A stretch of DNA of 38,484 nt from Phycisphaerales bacterium (GTDB taxonomy: Bacteria > Planctomycetota > Phycisphaerae > Phycisphaerales > UBA1924). Location: contig JAJDDM010000091.1 in NCBI GenBank assembly GCA_029260315.1, forward strand, positions 1 to 38,484. The letters are read 5' to 3'. Shown here piece after piece: positions 8,106-17,244 of the stretch. Position numbers and translations under genes: made by a program. The notes beneath the pieces were generated by a model that did not search any database, was not told where the DNA came from, and saw only the letters and a list, made by a program, of their open reading frames with translations. Numbering within the stretch: position 1 is the stretch's first letter; every line of letters begins with the position of its first letter.

Positions 8106-8618
8106 ATGCCGAAGAACCTGGCTGGACAAGGATATGCGCGGAGTTCCCGCGCCGGGCGGCTCCGCGCGGCGGGAACACGATTCGGGTGCATGGGACGATT
8201 TCCTATCGCACGGGGAGGGAGGGTTGGCATTGCGCTGGGGCTTATCGGAGCTACCGTTGGTCTGAGTACGCCCGCGCCTGGTCTCGCCAACCCACCCCCG
8301 GGTACTGCCGCTGGCGCACTCGCAACAGAAGACTGGATAGACGCCCTGGAAGATCTGCTGTGCCTCCTTTACCGGATCTATGGCGGCGATTGTGCGGATT
8401 TCGACAATCTTGGGCTTGATGGGATACACGTTGTCCTAGCGAGCGCAGTTCTGTCGCCGGGAACCGGCACCCCCCCCGACCCGACACAAGTAGCAATTAC
8501 GCTCGATATCGATGAAATCGTGCTGCTTCATGGCGCGGAGATCGACGCGGGCTGGGGCACCGGCCTCGCACAGGACTACTTGGATCTCATGGAGATCACT
8601 CGCTTGACTGGTCCATGA
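8106..8618 (+). CDS. small exported protein of unknown function
   Basis: About 170 residues. I chose the ATG at 8106 for its GGGAG six bases upstream. ATG at 8190 would give a more compact signal peptide (basic MGRFPIARGGR, then GIALGLIGATVGL and a PAPGLA cleavage-like site), so the start is open. After the signal it is acidic: LATEDWIDALEDLLCLLYRIYGGDCADFDNLGLDG, then a threonine/proline linker, ending EITRLTGP. Two cysteines are present (LLCLLY, GDCADF). No family was recognised. It is divergent from the sigma-kinase unit, with only ~30 bp between the chosen starts, so the two promoters must overlap. Its stop overlaps by 4 bp (ATGA) the first ATG of the following frameshifted gene. Confidence 0.6.
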   Translation: MPKNLAGQGYARSSRAGRLRAAGTRFGCMGRFPIARGGRVGIALGLIGATVGLSTPAPGLANPPPGTAAGALATEDWIDALEDLLCLLYRIYGGDCADFDNLGLDGIHVVLASAVLSPGTGTPPDPTQVAITLDIDEIVLLHGAEIDAGWGTGLAQDYLDLMEITRLTGP

Positions 8619-9672
8619 TCGGGAGGGGCTGCTGTCCCAGGTTGATCCACAGCGTCCTCGTGGACTGTCGACACGCGACCGTGCGCGAAGGAGACACGTC
8701 TGTGCCAATGACCAGACCCTCCGTGCGACGCTCGCCGAGCAGGCCGTGCGGTGCTGAGGCTCCTGATTTTCCCGTGCGATTACGGAATCAAGCTGTGAAC
8801 TACTCAGAGCACCGCGCGGCCATCCTCACGGGCAATCAGGGTTCGGCAAGCATCTCTTACATTCGAGATAATGGATCCGGACAGTTCTTCCCGCAGATTC
8901 TGATTCCAGTGGAAAGGTCGCCAAGTCGACCTGCGGCCTGTGATGTGAACGGGGACGGGCTTTCCGACCTCCTCGTGGCCAATGCGATTGATGATGACAT
9001 CTCCGTGGTGCTGGCCTTGGGGGGCAACAGCTTCGCGGCTGAAGAGAGGTATTCGGACGGAGGAGAAGAACCTCACGATGTTCGGTGTGGGGACTTCAAT
9101 GGCGACGGGCTGCCAGATCTTGTGACCTCAATGGTACGAGCAGCGATATGTCCTTGCTCATTGGGCACGGAGATGGGTCTTTCGATCCAGGAATACTGTT
9201 CCCGGTCGGAACCGCACCGCAAGGCGGAGAGGTATTTGATGCCGACGACGACGGCGATCTGGATTATGCCGTCGCCAATCGCATATATCGAGATATCACC
9301 CCCTTGTTGAACGTGTGCGCCCCGCCGCCAACGCGAATCACGGACCAGCCGAATGATGTGATTGTCGAGAACGGAGATGGGCCGGCCACGTTCGTTGTTG
9401 GAGCGGAGGGAGAAAACCTCACATATCAGTGGCTACGCGACGGCGTGGAGGTGACCGATGGAGGCAACGTCAGCGGCGCGACAACGCCGATGCTCCGTAT
9501 CAACCCGGTTCGAGGCGAGGACACCGGGCGGTACTCTGCCCGCGTGCGCGGCGATCACGGGGAGGTGCTCAGCGAAGAGGCTCGGCTCGGAGTGCTGATC
9601 GCGTGCATGGCAGACATCGACGCCGCAGACTTCTTTACGTTTCTGGATTTCTTCGCCGCCGGCTGCCCGTAG
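8615..9672 (+). pseudogene. frameshifted VCBS/FG-GAP plus Ig-like protein with shortened dockerin tail
   Basis: Two overlapping frames make one protein. The first (from 8615) carries FG-GAP/VCBS repeats such as DVNGDGLSDLLVANAIDDDISVVL and GDFNGDGLPDLVTS, then turns to nonsense. The second picks up with NGTSSDMSLLIGHGDGSFDPG and DADDDGDLDYAVAN, passes through an Ig-like domain (LTYQWLRDGVEV... GEDTGRYSARV), and ends CMADIDAADFFTFLDFFAAGCP. The switch falls near 9128-9130, where one missing base would restore a continuous repeat. The N-terminus has no signal peptide and looks degraded. The dockerin keeps only one DFF half. Either a decayed gene or a sequencing error explains the frameshift, but the missing N-terminus and the short dockerin favour decay. 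Confidence 0.75.
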
Positions 9673-10197
9673 GGGGGTTTCTGTCGCCGCGACCCAACTT
9701 TGCGTCGGATCGCGGATTCTGAGCCGGCACACGCGAAGGGCTCGATCGAATCCCCCTCTCCGCTTTGCCCGCAAAGTGCGCCACAATCAGCGGCTTCCAA
9801 CGAATCACATCTCGTGAATCGCTGATCCAGCGCCGTGCCAAGCTGCTGCCATGAGGTGCCGATGCCCCTTGGTGTGATCCGCCATCTATGAACGGAGGAA
9901 GCGTTCGAAGAGCGCAACTGACGCATCCCCCCGCGCAAGAGCGGGTCCATGCCATCTGCCGCCAAGGAATCGGCGATGGCCGTCTGAGCTTCGCGTTGCA
10001 TCTCGCCACGCAGCGCTTCCTCGCGGGCGCATTGGTACAACATGCCGACGCCCACTCGGCGTGTGCCGCACGCCAATCAAATCCTGCGCCCGACACTCCC
10101 GCCGTCTCAGACAGAAGACCCGGAAAAGCAGGACAAGCTCGCACACGCCGAGAGACTCGGGGGGCCGGAAGGTCGATGACCTCAAAGCCCGCGCGAC
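9673..10197. other. 525-bp gap, no confident gene
   Basis: Several overlapping frames are open here, but none has a signal peptide, a known motif or a good ribosome site. A minus-strand stretch near 9890-10040 reads MLYQCAREEALRGEM and QTAIADSLAADGM, which could be a helical gene remnant. I would not call it a gene. No repeat or clear terminator was seen. Confidence 0.4.
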
Positions 10198-10641
10198 TCA
10201 GCCGTCCAGGGCGGTCCGTGCCCGCGCTATTCCATCGGCGTACTCCGACCGATTGGCCAGCTCAAACGCCGACTCGTACGCAGCGAGAGCCTCGGCGTAT
10301 TGGCCCTGCGCCTCGTGCGCGACTGCTAGCCCGAAGTACGCCTCGGCACGCCGATCCCGGTTGCTCGTTCCGTCAACAAGCTCTTGAAAGTGCGCCACCG
10401 CCTCGTCCCACTTCTCCGTCCGGAGCTTGCCGACCGCATCACGAGCGGAAGAACTCGACATCGTCACGGTCACGGGGAACTCACCGCCGTACTCCGGATC
10501 CTCTACCGAAACGACCGCTTGCAGCGCCGGATCAGGTTCGCCATCCCCCTCCGACGTAAAGGGCATGCTCTCGCAGCCGCCGACGGCCACGGTGAGCGAG
10601 ACCAGCGCGATACCCAGCGCCGATGCGGTACGCTTTGTCAT
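10198..10641 (-). CDS. TPR lipoprotein
   Basis: 147 residues. The ATG at 10641 is preceded by AAAGGAG at 8 nt, which settles the start; the open frame extends further upstream without support. The N-terminus MTKRTASALGIALVSLTVAVGGC is a lipoprotein signal ending in a lipobox-like VGGC. After a short acidic linker and a beta-like segment (GGEFPVTVTMSSSS), two TPR-like helical pairs follow: ARDAVGKLRTEKWDEAVAHFQEL and AEAYFGLAVAHEAQGQYAEALAAYESAFEL. It would sit on a membrane facing the periplasm and bind a protein partner. It follows the caspase-like gene on the same strand with a 62-bp gap, so it is probably the third gene of that unit. Confidence 0.85.
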   Translation of the reverse strand: MTKRTASALGIALVSLTVAVGGCESMPFTSEGDGEPDPALQAVVSVEDPEYGGEFPVTVTMSSSSARDAVGKLRTEKWDEAVAHFQELVDGTSNRDRRAEAYFGLAVAHEAQGQYAEALAAYESAFELANRSEYADGIARARTALDG

Positions 10642-10703
10642 AACAGAATCTCCTTTCGATGCGAACCTGAGCACGAGACGACCGCCTCGCCCACGCGAAA
10701 ACT

Positions 10704-12797
10704 TTAGTCCCATGATACCCGATAGAGCTGGTACGGCATGAGCGCGACCAGCTTCGCGTATGCCATCTCCACCTCGGCGAACTCGGCCCTCGCCGGACCG
10801 GCACGCTTGCGAACCAGCGGCTTGCGGAGATCGATCATGGATTGGACCAACTCGCGAGTCGACAAGTTGATGAGATCCAAGAGCAGATCCCTCTCAACCG
10901 CGCCCTGGCGTGCTCTGCGAATCTGATCCACAATACCCCGCTGGCGAGCACGGATCGACGCTTGTGCCCCATCAAACACACTCATGTCGGCCTGCCCCTT
11001 GAGCTCGAGCTCGCCGATCAGATCACCCAGATCGTCGATGTCACGCTCGATCTTCGCGATCGACAGCTCGATCGACTCCTCGGGACGCTCCCGCAAACTG
11101 CTGACGAATGACGCCGCGGCGGTCGCCAGCAAAACCCCCGCCACCGCCTCGTTGTTGCCATTCAACGCCGCCACCCCGCCCGCCGCCGCGATCGCCGCGG
11201 TCTTCTGCTGAGTCGCCTGCTTCTCCGCGGCCGCAAGCGCGGCGGCACGGTCCCCCTCCAGCGCCGCCGTCCCGTCGATCCCCGTGCCCTCTCGCAGTGC
11301 CACGGCCCACGCCGCCTGCGCGTCCGGGGATCCGCTCGCCGCCGCCTCCGCCGCCCAATGCCCCGCCTGCTGCGGGCTCGGCGCAACGCCCAACCCGTGA
11401 CGATACATATAGAACAACGCCGCCATCGCGTCCGGATCCCCCGTCGAGGCCTGCGACCGCGCGAACGCGAACCGATCCTCCCACACCGGATCATCCGAGA
11501 GCTCGCCGACAGAGGTGTCCAGCTCGGCACGGAAGCACAACACGTTCAACGCCTTGGACTGCAGCCGGTCCAGTTGCCGCTGAAACCGCTCGTCCTCCGC
11601 GTCGTGCTCCAATAACTCCTCGATCTCGATCGCGCCGCGCCCCTGACCGCCGCCCTGCTGATCTGCAAGAACCGTGAGGATCGCCTTCTCCGCCTTGGCC
11701 AACCACATCTCTCGGGGCTTGGGAACGAACACGAACTCCCCGTCGCCACTGCTGCCGCCATACGGACGAAGCTGCGGCGTCATGTGACGCTCGCCCTCCA
11801 TGTACGACATCACCGCGTCGACCCGCTTGGTCACCTCCTGATGCATCGCCGAGAGCGACTGTCCCACCTCTGGAGCATTGCTCAGCACACCGAGCAACTC
11901 GTAGGTAAACACGCCGTGCTTGATCGCGCTGGGAGCCAAGTTCGACCTGATGTGCTCATAACCGCGCGACTTCTCGCCGTGCTCGATCGTCTCCTGGCCG
12001 CCGGTGCCGGCGGTGAAGAGCAATCGTGAACGGTTCGTGAGCAGGCGATAATGACGAAAGAACGCGATCTGCGCATCAAACTCGGCGCTCGCGCCGCCAC
12101 CGCCGCGAGTGGCCAGCCCCGAGAAACACGCGTCAAAGATACCCACCACATGCTTGCAAGGGAGCCTCATGAGAGACTCGCTGAGCCCGTCCATGCGGAT
12201 CGAACCCTCGATCACCCTCGCGTCATGCTCCTGCGTAACGCGCTCCCGCTCCCATAACTCCTTTGCGAGCCGCACCGCCTCGGCAAACTCCTCGTCCGTC
12301 TGACCGGGCTCGTCCTCCGTTGCCTCCCGCCTCAACGGCGGCTCGAACGGCGTCTTCTCCGTGAACGACTCGCGCACGTCATCGATCGACAACGCCGTCA
12401 GATCCTGACCGATCTTCGGCACAAAGTAGCCCACGCGCTGCGGACCCAGAGGATCAGAACCCGCCACGCTGTTGCCATGCCCGGCGAAGAAGAATATAAA
12501 CCCGTCCTTGGATCCCAACGCCCCGCGGTACTCCTCCAACGCCGACAGAATCTCACCCTTCGTCGCGTCTCGGAGAACGCGCACCCGATAGCCGTACCGC
12601 TCCCTGAGAACACGCCCCAGCTCCTCGGCATCATCGATCGCGTAGCTCAGCGTGTTCAACCGGCTGCTGGAGTAGTCCTCGACCCCCACGACCAGCGCAT
12701 GAACCTCCTCGTACGGCGACGGCAGCCTCTGCTGGCCATACGAAACACAGGCCTGGGCGATAACAACAAGCACAACAAACGATTGCGTTAATCTCAT
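10704..12797 (-). CDS. caspase-like (C14) protease with SEL1-type repeats
   Basis: 697 residues from the ATG at 12797, which gives a signal-like N-terminus (MRLTQSFVVLVVIAQACVSYGQ) and an AGAGGG site upstream. The peptidase core spans about residues 31-235. ALVVGVEDY and AIDDAEELGRVL begin the fold; FFFAGHGNS holds the catalytic His107; GIFDACFSG holds Cys224. Both dyad residues are present. An inserted acidic helical segment (about 145-200) separates them. SEL1-like repeats follow (GDPDAMAALFYMYRHGLGVAPS, GSPDAQAAWAVALREGTGI). A predicted hydrophobic helix comes next (AAGGVAALNGNNEAVAGVLLATAAASFV), then helices. Family role: cysteine protease of the metacaspase/paracaspase type, often signalling or cell-suicide related in bacteria. 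The substrate is unknown. It lies between a membrane CxxC protein and a TPR lipoprotein. Confidence 0.88.
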   Translation of the reverse strand: MRLTQSFVVLVVIAQACVSYGQQRLPSPYEEVHALVVGVEDYSSSRLNTLSYAIDDAEELGRVLRERYGYRVRVLRDATKGEILSALEEYRGALGSKDGFIFFFAGHGNSVAGSDPLGPQRVGYFVPKIGQDLTALSIDDVRESFTEKTPFEPPLRREATEDEPGQTDEEFAEAVRLAKELWERERVTQEHDARVIEGSIRMDGLSESLMRLPCKHVVGIFDACFSGLATRGGGGASAEFDAQIAFFRHYRLLTNRSRLLFTAGTGGQETIEHGEKSRGYEHIRSNLAPSAIKHGVFTYELLGVLSNAPEVGQSLSAMHQEVTKRVDAVMSYMEGERHMTPQLRPYGGSSGDGEFVFVPKPREMWLAKAEKAILTVLADQQGGGQGRGAIEIEELLEHDAEDERFQRQLDRLQSKALNVLCFRAELDTSVGELSDDPVWEDRFAFARSQASTGDPDAMAALFYMYRHGLGVAPSPQQAGHWAAEAAASGSPDAQAAWAVALREGTGIDGTAALEGDRAAALAAAEKQATQQKTAAIAAAGGVAALNGNNEAVAGVLLATAAASFVSSLRERPEESIELSIAKIERDIDDLGDLIGELELKGQADMSVFDGAQASIRARQRGIVDQIRRARQGAVERDLLLDLINLSTRELVQSMIDLRKPLVRKRAGPARAEFAEVEMAYAKLVALMPYQLYRVSWD

Positions 12798-12828
12798 GTG
12801 TCGGCCCTCTCGCCGGTTCCGGCCCGTG

Positions 12829-14094
12829 CTAATCAATCTTCACTGGGAACGACCTGCCCGAGAGCGCCCACTGTGGAGACTCGATCGCGCCGCCGATCAC
12901 CTCGATGAGCTGGTCCGCCCACGCGCGAAAGTTCGGCCTGCCGGTGAAGGCGTCGGACGACCTCGCGGCGCTGCCGAGATCAAAGTCAAAGGTCTGATCC
13001 TCCCACACCGCGTGGAAGTGCTGAGGCAGCTCCGGCGTCGCCGCCAGCAACCGCCCGTCACTCAGCGCGGCGTTGATCTTCGACGCAAGAAGTTCCCCGT
13101 AGCTCTCGTTCAGATCGCCCGCATTCATGTCATCCTCAGACTGACTCAGGGCGCCGGCGAACTGCTCCCGCACGACTTCCTCCGGTATGGTAACCGTCAT
13201 CAACGTCGTCACACCGCTCCGATCGAGCTTCCAGCTGTCACTCGCCTCGTTGATCGTCCGTTTGTCCCAGACGCTCGCCTTGCCCCCCTCGATCGCGACG
13301 AGGAATACCGACATCCCCGGCGCAGAGCCGCCCACAGCCATCGTGATTCGGGACTCCGGCTCCGGGGCAAAGCTATTAGACGTCATCGGTTGAGGCGGGA
13401 TTCCCTCGAACGTCCCGTACGGCTGGTAGAGCCTAAGCTTCGTCGGCACCAGCGCCGGCCGGGTGATCACAACCTCCGCCGGCTCATCGAACGCCACGGA
13501 CGTCGGCTTGCCGCGCTTCGAAAAATCACGCAGCCATCCCGAAACGGGCACGGCGGTCGCCACGAGCGTCAGAGACGCGATGATGAATCCCCACTTCCGA
13601 AACTTCCTGGTCATCCGGTGCTCGTGAGCCTCCATCACCTGCTCGAGCTTCTGCACCAGATCCAGAGTCTCCTGCGCACACTCCTCACAAAGCTCGGCCT
13701 TCCGCTTCAACGGCTTCGGCTCCAGCCGGCGTGTCGCACTCGGCTCAACCGCCCGCAGCTCCTTGACTCGAATGTCAAAGCACGCCTCGCACAGAGGCTC
13801 GCTCTCCGTCTGAGAGCCGTCCCCGAGAGCACTCACACTCAGCGTGAGCGTGATCTCTCCCATGTCATGCGCCGTCGGCACGCCATCGCCATCGCGCGAC
13901 GGCCCCGGAGCGAACCGCACGTCGAACAGCCCGGGCATCTTGCGCACGGGACTCCACGCCCGCAATCTCTGCTCGATCCTGGATCGAGCGAGTTGACCCA
14001 GGCCCTCATCGGCATCTTGTGGAGACACCACCTTGACCGTAACAAACTTGAAATCCGCCGACTTGGATCGAGGTTCCCGCACTGCCTGTGCCAT
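12829..14094 (-). CDS. single-pass membrane protein with two CxxC pairs, operon partner of caspase-like gene
   Basis: 421 residues. The start at 14094 has GGAGG 7 nt upstream. The cytoplasmic part (1-165) ends with two cysteine pairs, LCEAC (102-105) and LCEEC (136-139), spaced like a zinc-binding site, then a short coiled coil (ETLDLVQKLEQVMEAHEHR). One membrane helix is at about 168-186 (WGFIIASLTLVATAVPVSGW). The outer ~230 residues are mixed alpha/beta with no domain I recognise. The stop is 31 bp before the caspase-like gene, so the two are likely co-transcribed. A role as membrane sensor or anchor for the caspase-like protein is inference from position only. Confidence 0.8.
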   Translation of the reverse strand: MAQAVREPRSKSADFKFVTVKVVSPQDADEGLGQLARSRIEQRLRAWSPVRKMPGLFDVRFAPGPSRDGDGVPTAHDMGEITLTLSVSALGDGSQTESEPLCEACFDIRVKELRAVEPSATRRLEPKPLKRKAELCEECAQETLDLVQKLEQVMEAHEHRMTRKFRKWGFIIASLTLVATAVPVSGWLRDFSKRGKPTSVAFDEPAEVVITRPALVPTKLRLYQPYGTFEGIPPQPMTSNSFAPEPESRITMAVGGSAPGMSVFLVAIEGGKASVWDKRTINEASDSWKLDRSGVTTLMTVTIPEEVVREQFAGALSQSEDDMNAGDLNESYGELLASKINAALSDGRLLAATPELPQHFHAVWEDQTFDFDLGSAARSSDAFTGRPNFRAWADQLIEVIGGAIESPQWALSGRSFPVKID

Positions 14095-14455
14095 ACCGCC
14101 ACCTCCGCCCTTGCAGACATCATTGGTTCAAGCGTGAACGCTGAGCATGATGTTAGGCCCAGGCACCGGACGCGTTGCACAGACAAGTGGCCCACAGGAT
14201 TTCATCGGGATGACCGTGCCCCGTTGCCCGGCACGCCCGGCACACCCAGTCAATTCGCATGAACCTCGCCGCCCTCTTATGTGTCGCCGCGGACCGCCGC
14301 CGCAGAGCAACGAACTCGACACGAACCGTGTCAACGCAAGCACAGTTCTGAGTCGGCTCCCGGCCGAATCATGCAATATGTGCCGACAAATCAGGTATCA
14401 ACCCGAATGCCATCCTGACAAACCTCGCGACCTTGTTGGCCGTGTGCCGAACCGA
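14095..14455. other. 361-bp gap between two minus-strand units
   Basis: It should hold the promoter of the CxxC-caspase-TPR unit and the 3' end of the copper operon. I found no convincing promoter boxes or terminator. A short CCCGGCAC direct repeat lies near 14230-14250. Open frames on both strands lack any family character. Confidence 0.4.
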
Positions 14456-16882
14456 TCAGCTCGATCGCCCCGGCGCTGACCACCGCAACCGCAGCGCGTT
14501 GGCGATCACCGACACCGAACTGAAGCTCATCGCCGCCGCCGCGATCATCGGGCTCAGCAGCACCCCAAAGAACGGATACAACACGCCCGCCGCGATCGGC
14601 ACCCCCAGGGTGTTGTACGCGAACGCGAAGAACAGATTCTGGCGGATGTTCCGCATCGTCGCCCGGCTGAGCTCGCGCGCCCGCACCAGCCCGTTCAGAT
14701 CCCCGCCCACCAGCGTGATCGCCGCGCTCTCGATCGCCACCCCCGCCCCGGTCCCCATCGCCACCCCGATATCCGCCTGCGCCAGCGCCGGCGCGTCGTT
14801 CACGCCGTCGCCGGCCATCGCGACCTTGTGCCCCTCGCCCTGCAACGTGCGCACGATCTGGGCCTTCTGATCGGGCAGCACCTCCGCCTCCACCCGATCG
14901 ATCCCGAGTTGCTCCGCGATCGCCTGAGCGGTCGTCCGGTTGTCCCCGGTCAGCATCACGATCGCAAGCCCCATCTCGTGCAGCGCCGCGATCGCGTTCC
15001 GCGTCGTCTCCTTGATCGGATCCGCAACGCCCAGCAGTGCGCTCAGCCGCCCGTCGATCGCCCCGAACATCGCGGTGCCGCCCTGCTTGCGATGCTCCTC
15101 GGCAGCCCCGGCAAGCGGGGCGATATCAACCCCCTCATCCTCCATCAGCGCCGGCGATCCGATCACCACCCGAGCGCCGTCCACCGTCGCCACGATCCCC
15201 TTGCCCGTGATGCTCTCGAACGCCGAAGCCTCCAGCCGCTCATCGGCGCGCTCGTCCAGACCATCCACGATCGCCTCGGCGAGCGGATGCTCGCTGCCGC
15301 GCTCCGCCCCGCCCAGCAACGCGAACACACGCTTCTCTTCCAGCTCCCCGCGCACCTCCGCGACGACGAGCTTCGGCCTGCCCTCGGTCAGCGTCCCCGT
15401 CTTATCGACCACCACCGTATCAATCGACTCGAACGCCTCCAGCGCCGCCGCGTTCTTGATCAGCACCCCCTGCTTGGCCCCCCGCCCCGCCGCGACCATG
15501 ATCGACATCGGCGTCGCCAGCCCCAACGCGCACGGACACGCGATGATCAGCACCGACACCGCCGCCACCAGCGCGTAACTGAACGCCGGAGACGGCCCCA
15601 CGAGCAGCCACACAACGAACGAGATGATCGCGACCAGAACCACCGCCGGCACGAACCACGCCGCCACCGCGTCGGCAAGCCGCTGGATCGGCGCACGCGA
15701 CCGCTGCGCCTCGGCGACCATCTGCACGATCTGCGCAAGTGTGGTCTCCGCGCCAACCCGCCGAACCTCCATCACGAACGAGCCGGCCTTGTTCACCGTC
15801 CCCCCGGTCACCTCGTCCCCCGCGCTCTTCTCCACCGGCACCGGCTCGCCGGTCAGCATCGACTCATCCACCGTGCTCCGCCCCTCCACCACCTCGCCGT
15901 CGATCGGGATCTTGTCGCCCGGCCGCACCCGCACCCGGTCGCCCACCGAGAGCGCAGCGACCGCAACCTCCTCGTCCGACCCGTCGGCGGCGATCCGCCG
16001 CGCCGTCGGCGGCGCAAGCTCGAGCTGCTCGCGGATCGCCCCGCCGGTTTGACGCCGCGCGCGCAGCTCCATCACCTGCCCCAGCAGCACGAGCGCCACG
16101 ATCACCGCCGCGGCCTCGAAATACACCCCCACCCGCCCCGACTCATCCCGCAGCGACTCGGGAAACAGCCCCGGCGCCGCCGTCGCCACCACGCTGAACA
16201 CATACGCGATCGACACCCCGATCGAGATCAGCGTCCACATGTTCGGGCTCAGCGTGCGGATCGACCGAACGCCCCGGACGAAAAACGGACACGCGCACCA
16301 CAACACCACCGGCGTCGCAAGCGCCAGCTCGATCCACTGCCTCGCCCCCGAACCGATCCACGCCCCGATCGGATCGCCGAAGAACATCTCGCCCATCACC
16401 GACACAAGCAGCGGCAGGGTCAGCACCGTCGCCACCCAGAACCGTCTGGTCATGTCCCGCAGCTCGCTGTCGTCCTGCTCTACGCTCGCGTCCAGAGGCT
16501 CCAGCGCCATCCCGCACTTCGGACAATCGCCCGGCCCTACCTGCCGCACCTCCGGATGCATCGGGCAGGTGTAGATCGCGTCCTTCGCCCCCTCCCCTCT
16601 CGCACCGCCATGCCCCCCATGGTCCTTGTGCCCACCGTGTCCCCCGCCATGCGAGCAGCACGAATGCTCGCCCTCCTCGCCGTTCTTCGCCGCGACGTAC
16701 CGCGCCGGATCGGCCCGGAACTTCTCTGCGCATCCCTCGCTACAGAACAGATACTCCCGGCCTTCATGCTCCTCGCGCGCCGCCTCCTTGCCCGCCTCGA
16801 CTGCCATGCCGCAGACCGGGTCGCGCTTCGACCCGCCGTCATCTGTCGGCCCAACGGACTGACGAATCGCTTGATCCGACAT
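14456..16882 (-). CDS. copA: copper-exporting P-type ATPase (P1B-1)
   Basis: 808 residues. The N-terminus carries a YHS-type metal-binding domain (DPVCGM at 21-26, FCSEGC at 46-51). A His/Gly/Cys-rich stretch follows (74-95), then a heavy-metal binding domain (YTCPMHP at 105-110, CPKCGM at 120-125). The pump core has TGEP (344-347), the ion-site CPC (449-451), the phosphorylated Asp493 in DKTGT, SEHPLAE as the HP motif, and GDGVNDAPA. The last two helices contain YNTLGVP and MSFSSVSV, the Asn/Tyr and Met/Ser signature of Cu(I) transporters. It would move Cu(I) out of the cytoplasm using ATP. It starts 4 bp after csoR, whose operator (17185-17201) should govern both. Silver is a possible second substrate. 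Confidence 0.95.
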   Translation of the reverse strand: MSDQAIRQSVGPTDDGGSKRDPVCGMAVEAGKEAAREEHEGREYLFCSEGCAEKFRADPARYVAAKNGEEGEHSCCSHGGGHGGHKDHGGHGGARGEGAKDAIYTCPMHPEVRQVGPGDCPKCGMALEPLDASVEQDDSELRDMTRRFWVATVLTLPLLVSVMGEMFFGDPIGAWIGSGARQWIELALATPVVLWCACPFFVRGVRSIRTLSPNMWTLISIGVSIAYVFSVVATAAPGLFPESLRDESGRVGVYFEAAAVIVALVLLGQVMELRARRQTGGAIREQLELAPPTARRIAADGSDEEVAVAALSVGDRVRVRPGDKIPIDGEVVEGRSTVDESMLTGEPVPVEKSAGDEVTGGTVNKAGSFVMEVRRVGAETTLAQIVQMVAEAQRSRAPIQRLADAVAAWFVPAVVLVAIISFVVWLLVGPSPAFSYALVAAVSVLIIACPCALGLATPMSIMVAAGRGAKQGVLIKNAAALEAFESIDTVVVDKTGTLTEGRPKLVVAEVRGELEEKRVFALLGGAERGSEHPLAEAIVDGLDERADERLEASAFESITGKGIVATVDGARVVIGSPALMEDEGVDIAPLAGAAEEHRKQGGTAMFGAIDGRLSALLGVADPIKETTRNAIAALHEMGLAIVMLTGDNRTTAQAIAEQLGIDRVEAEVLPDQKAQIVRTLQGEGHKVAMAGDGVNDAPALAQADIGVAMGTGAGVAIESAAITLVGGDLNGLVRARELSRATMRNIRQNLFFAFAYNTLGVPIAAGVLYPFFGVLLSPMIAAAAMSFSSVSVIANALRLRWSAPGRSS

Positions 16883-16886
16883 CGCC

Positions 16887-17186
16887 CTACCTCGCGTTCT
16901 TGTACAACAGCTCGATCAGCTCATCGCTCGCGGCGTCGAGTTCCGCCCCGCCGCGCTTCGCCGCGTCCACGACACAATGCCGCAGATGATGCCGCAGCAG
17001 CTCCCGCCCCACCGAGCGCAGCGCCGACTGCGCCGCCGCGATCTGTGTCAGCACGTCCACGCAATACCGGTCGCTCTCGACCATCTGCGCGATCCCCCGG
17101 ATCTGCCCCTCGATCCGCTTGAGCCGCGCCAGGTTCGCCGCCCGATCCTCGGCGCATACCTTCGATGTCGTTCGCTTAGTACCCAT
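16887..17186 (-). CDS. csoR: CsoR-family copper-sensing repressor
   Basis: 99 residues, all-helical, with the family opening [12 protein letters not shown]. The Cu(I) ligands are all present: Cys42, His67 and Cys71. Their spacing (+25, +29) equals that of the characterised CsoR triad Cys36/His61/Cys65. Known role: the apo tetramer binds DNA and copper binding releases it. The gene directly precedes copA (4-bp gap), and its own start codon lies inside a near-palindromic CsoR-type site. It should therefore repress itself and copA until copper rises. Nickel- and formaldehyde-sensing relatives have other ligand sets, so copper is the best fit. Confidence 0.93.
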   Translation of the reverse strand: MGTKRTTSKVCAEDRAANLARLKRIEGQIRGIAQMVESDRYCVDVLTQIAAAQSALRSVGRELLRHHLRHCVVDAAKRGGAELDAASDELIELLYKNAR

Positions 17187-17223
17187 ACCCCCCTATGGTA
17201 TTATGCGGGCGGACCGATGTCAA
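17185..17223 (-). promoter_or_regulatory. csoR-copA promoter with CsoR operator
   Basis: On the minus strand a perfect -35 TTGACA (17223-17218) is followed after 17 nt by a -10-like TACCAT (17200-17195). The plus-strand 17-mer ATACCCCCCTATGGTAT (17185-17201) has arms ATACC and GGTAT and the G/C-tract core known for CsoR operators. It covers the -10 box, the only candidate ribosome site (AGGGGGG) and the first two bases of the start codon. A bound repressor would block polymerase access. The leader is very short. Confidence 0.82.
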
Positions 17224-17244
17224 CCCGACTCCTTCCCCGGGTTT

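Noticed and set aside
8076-8429. N-terminal extension of the second sigma factor up to 8429
   Set aside because: It overlaps a divergent exported protein gene with a better start and lacks sigma-factor character.
9635-10144. Minus-strand frame in the 9.7-10.2 kb gap
   Set aside because: No ribosome site, signal or motif; at most a decayed remnant.
12796-14262. 488-codon plus-strand frame opposite the CxxC membrane protein
   Set aside because: Arg/His/Leu-rich, no motif; the opposite strand has a ribosome site, a membrane helix and operon context.
14828-17122. 764-codon plus-strand frame antisense to the copper ATPase
   Set aside because: Arg/Pro/His-rich with no motif; it mirrors the biased third positions of the real gene on the other strand.
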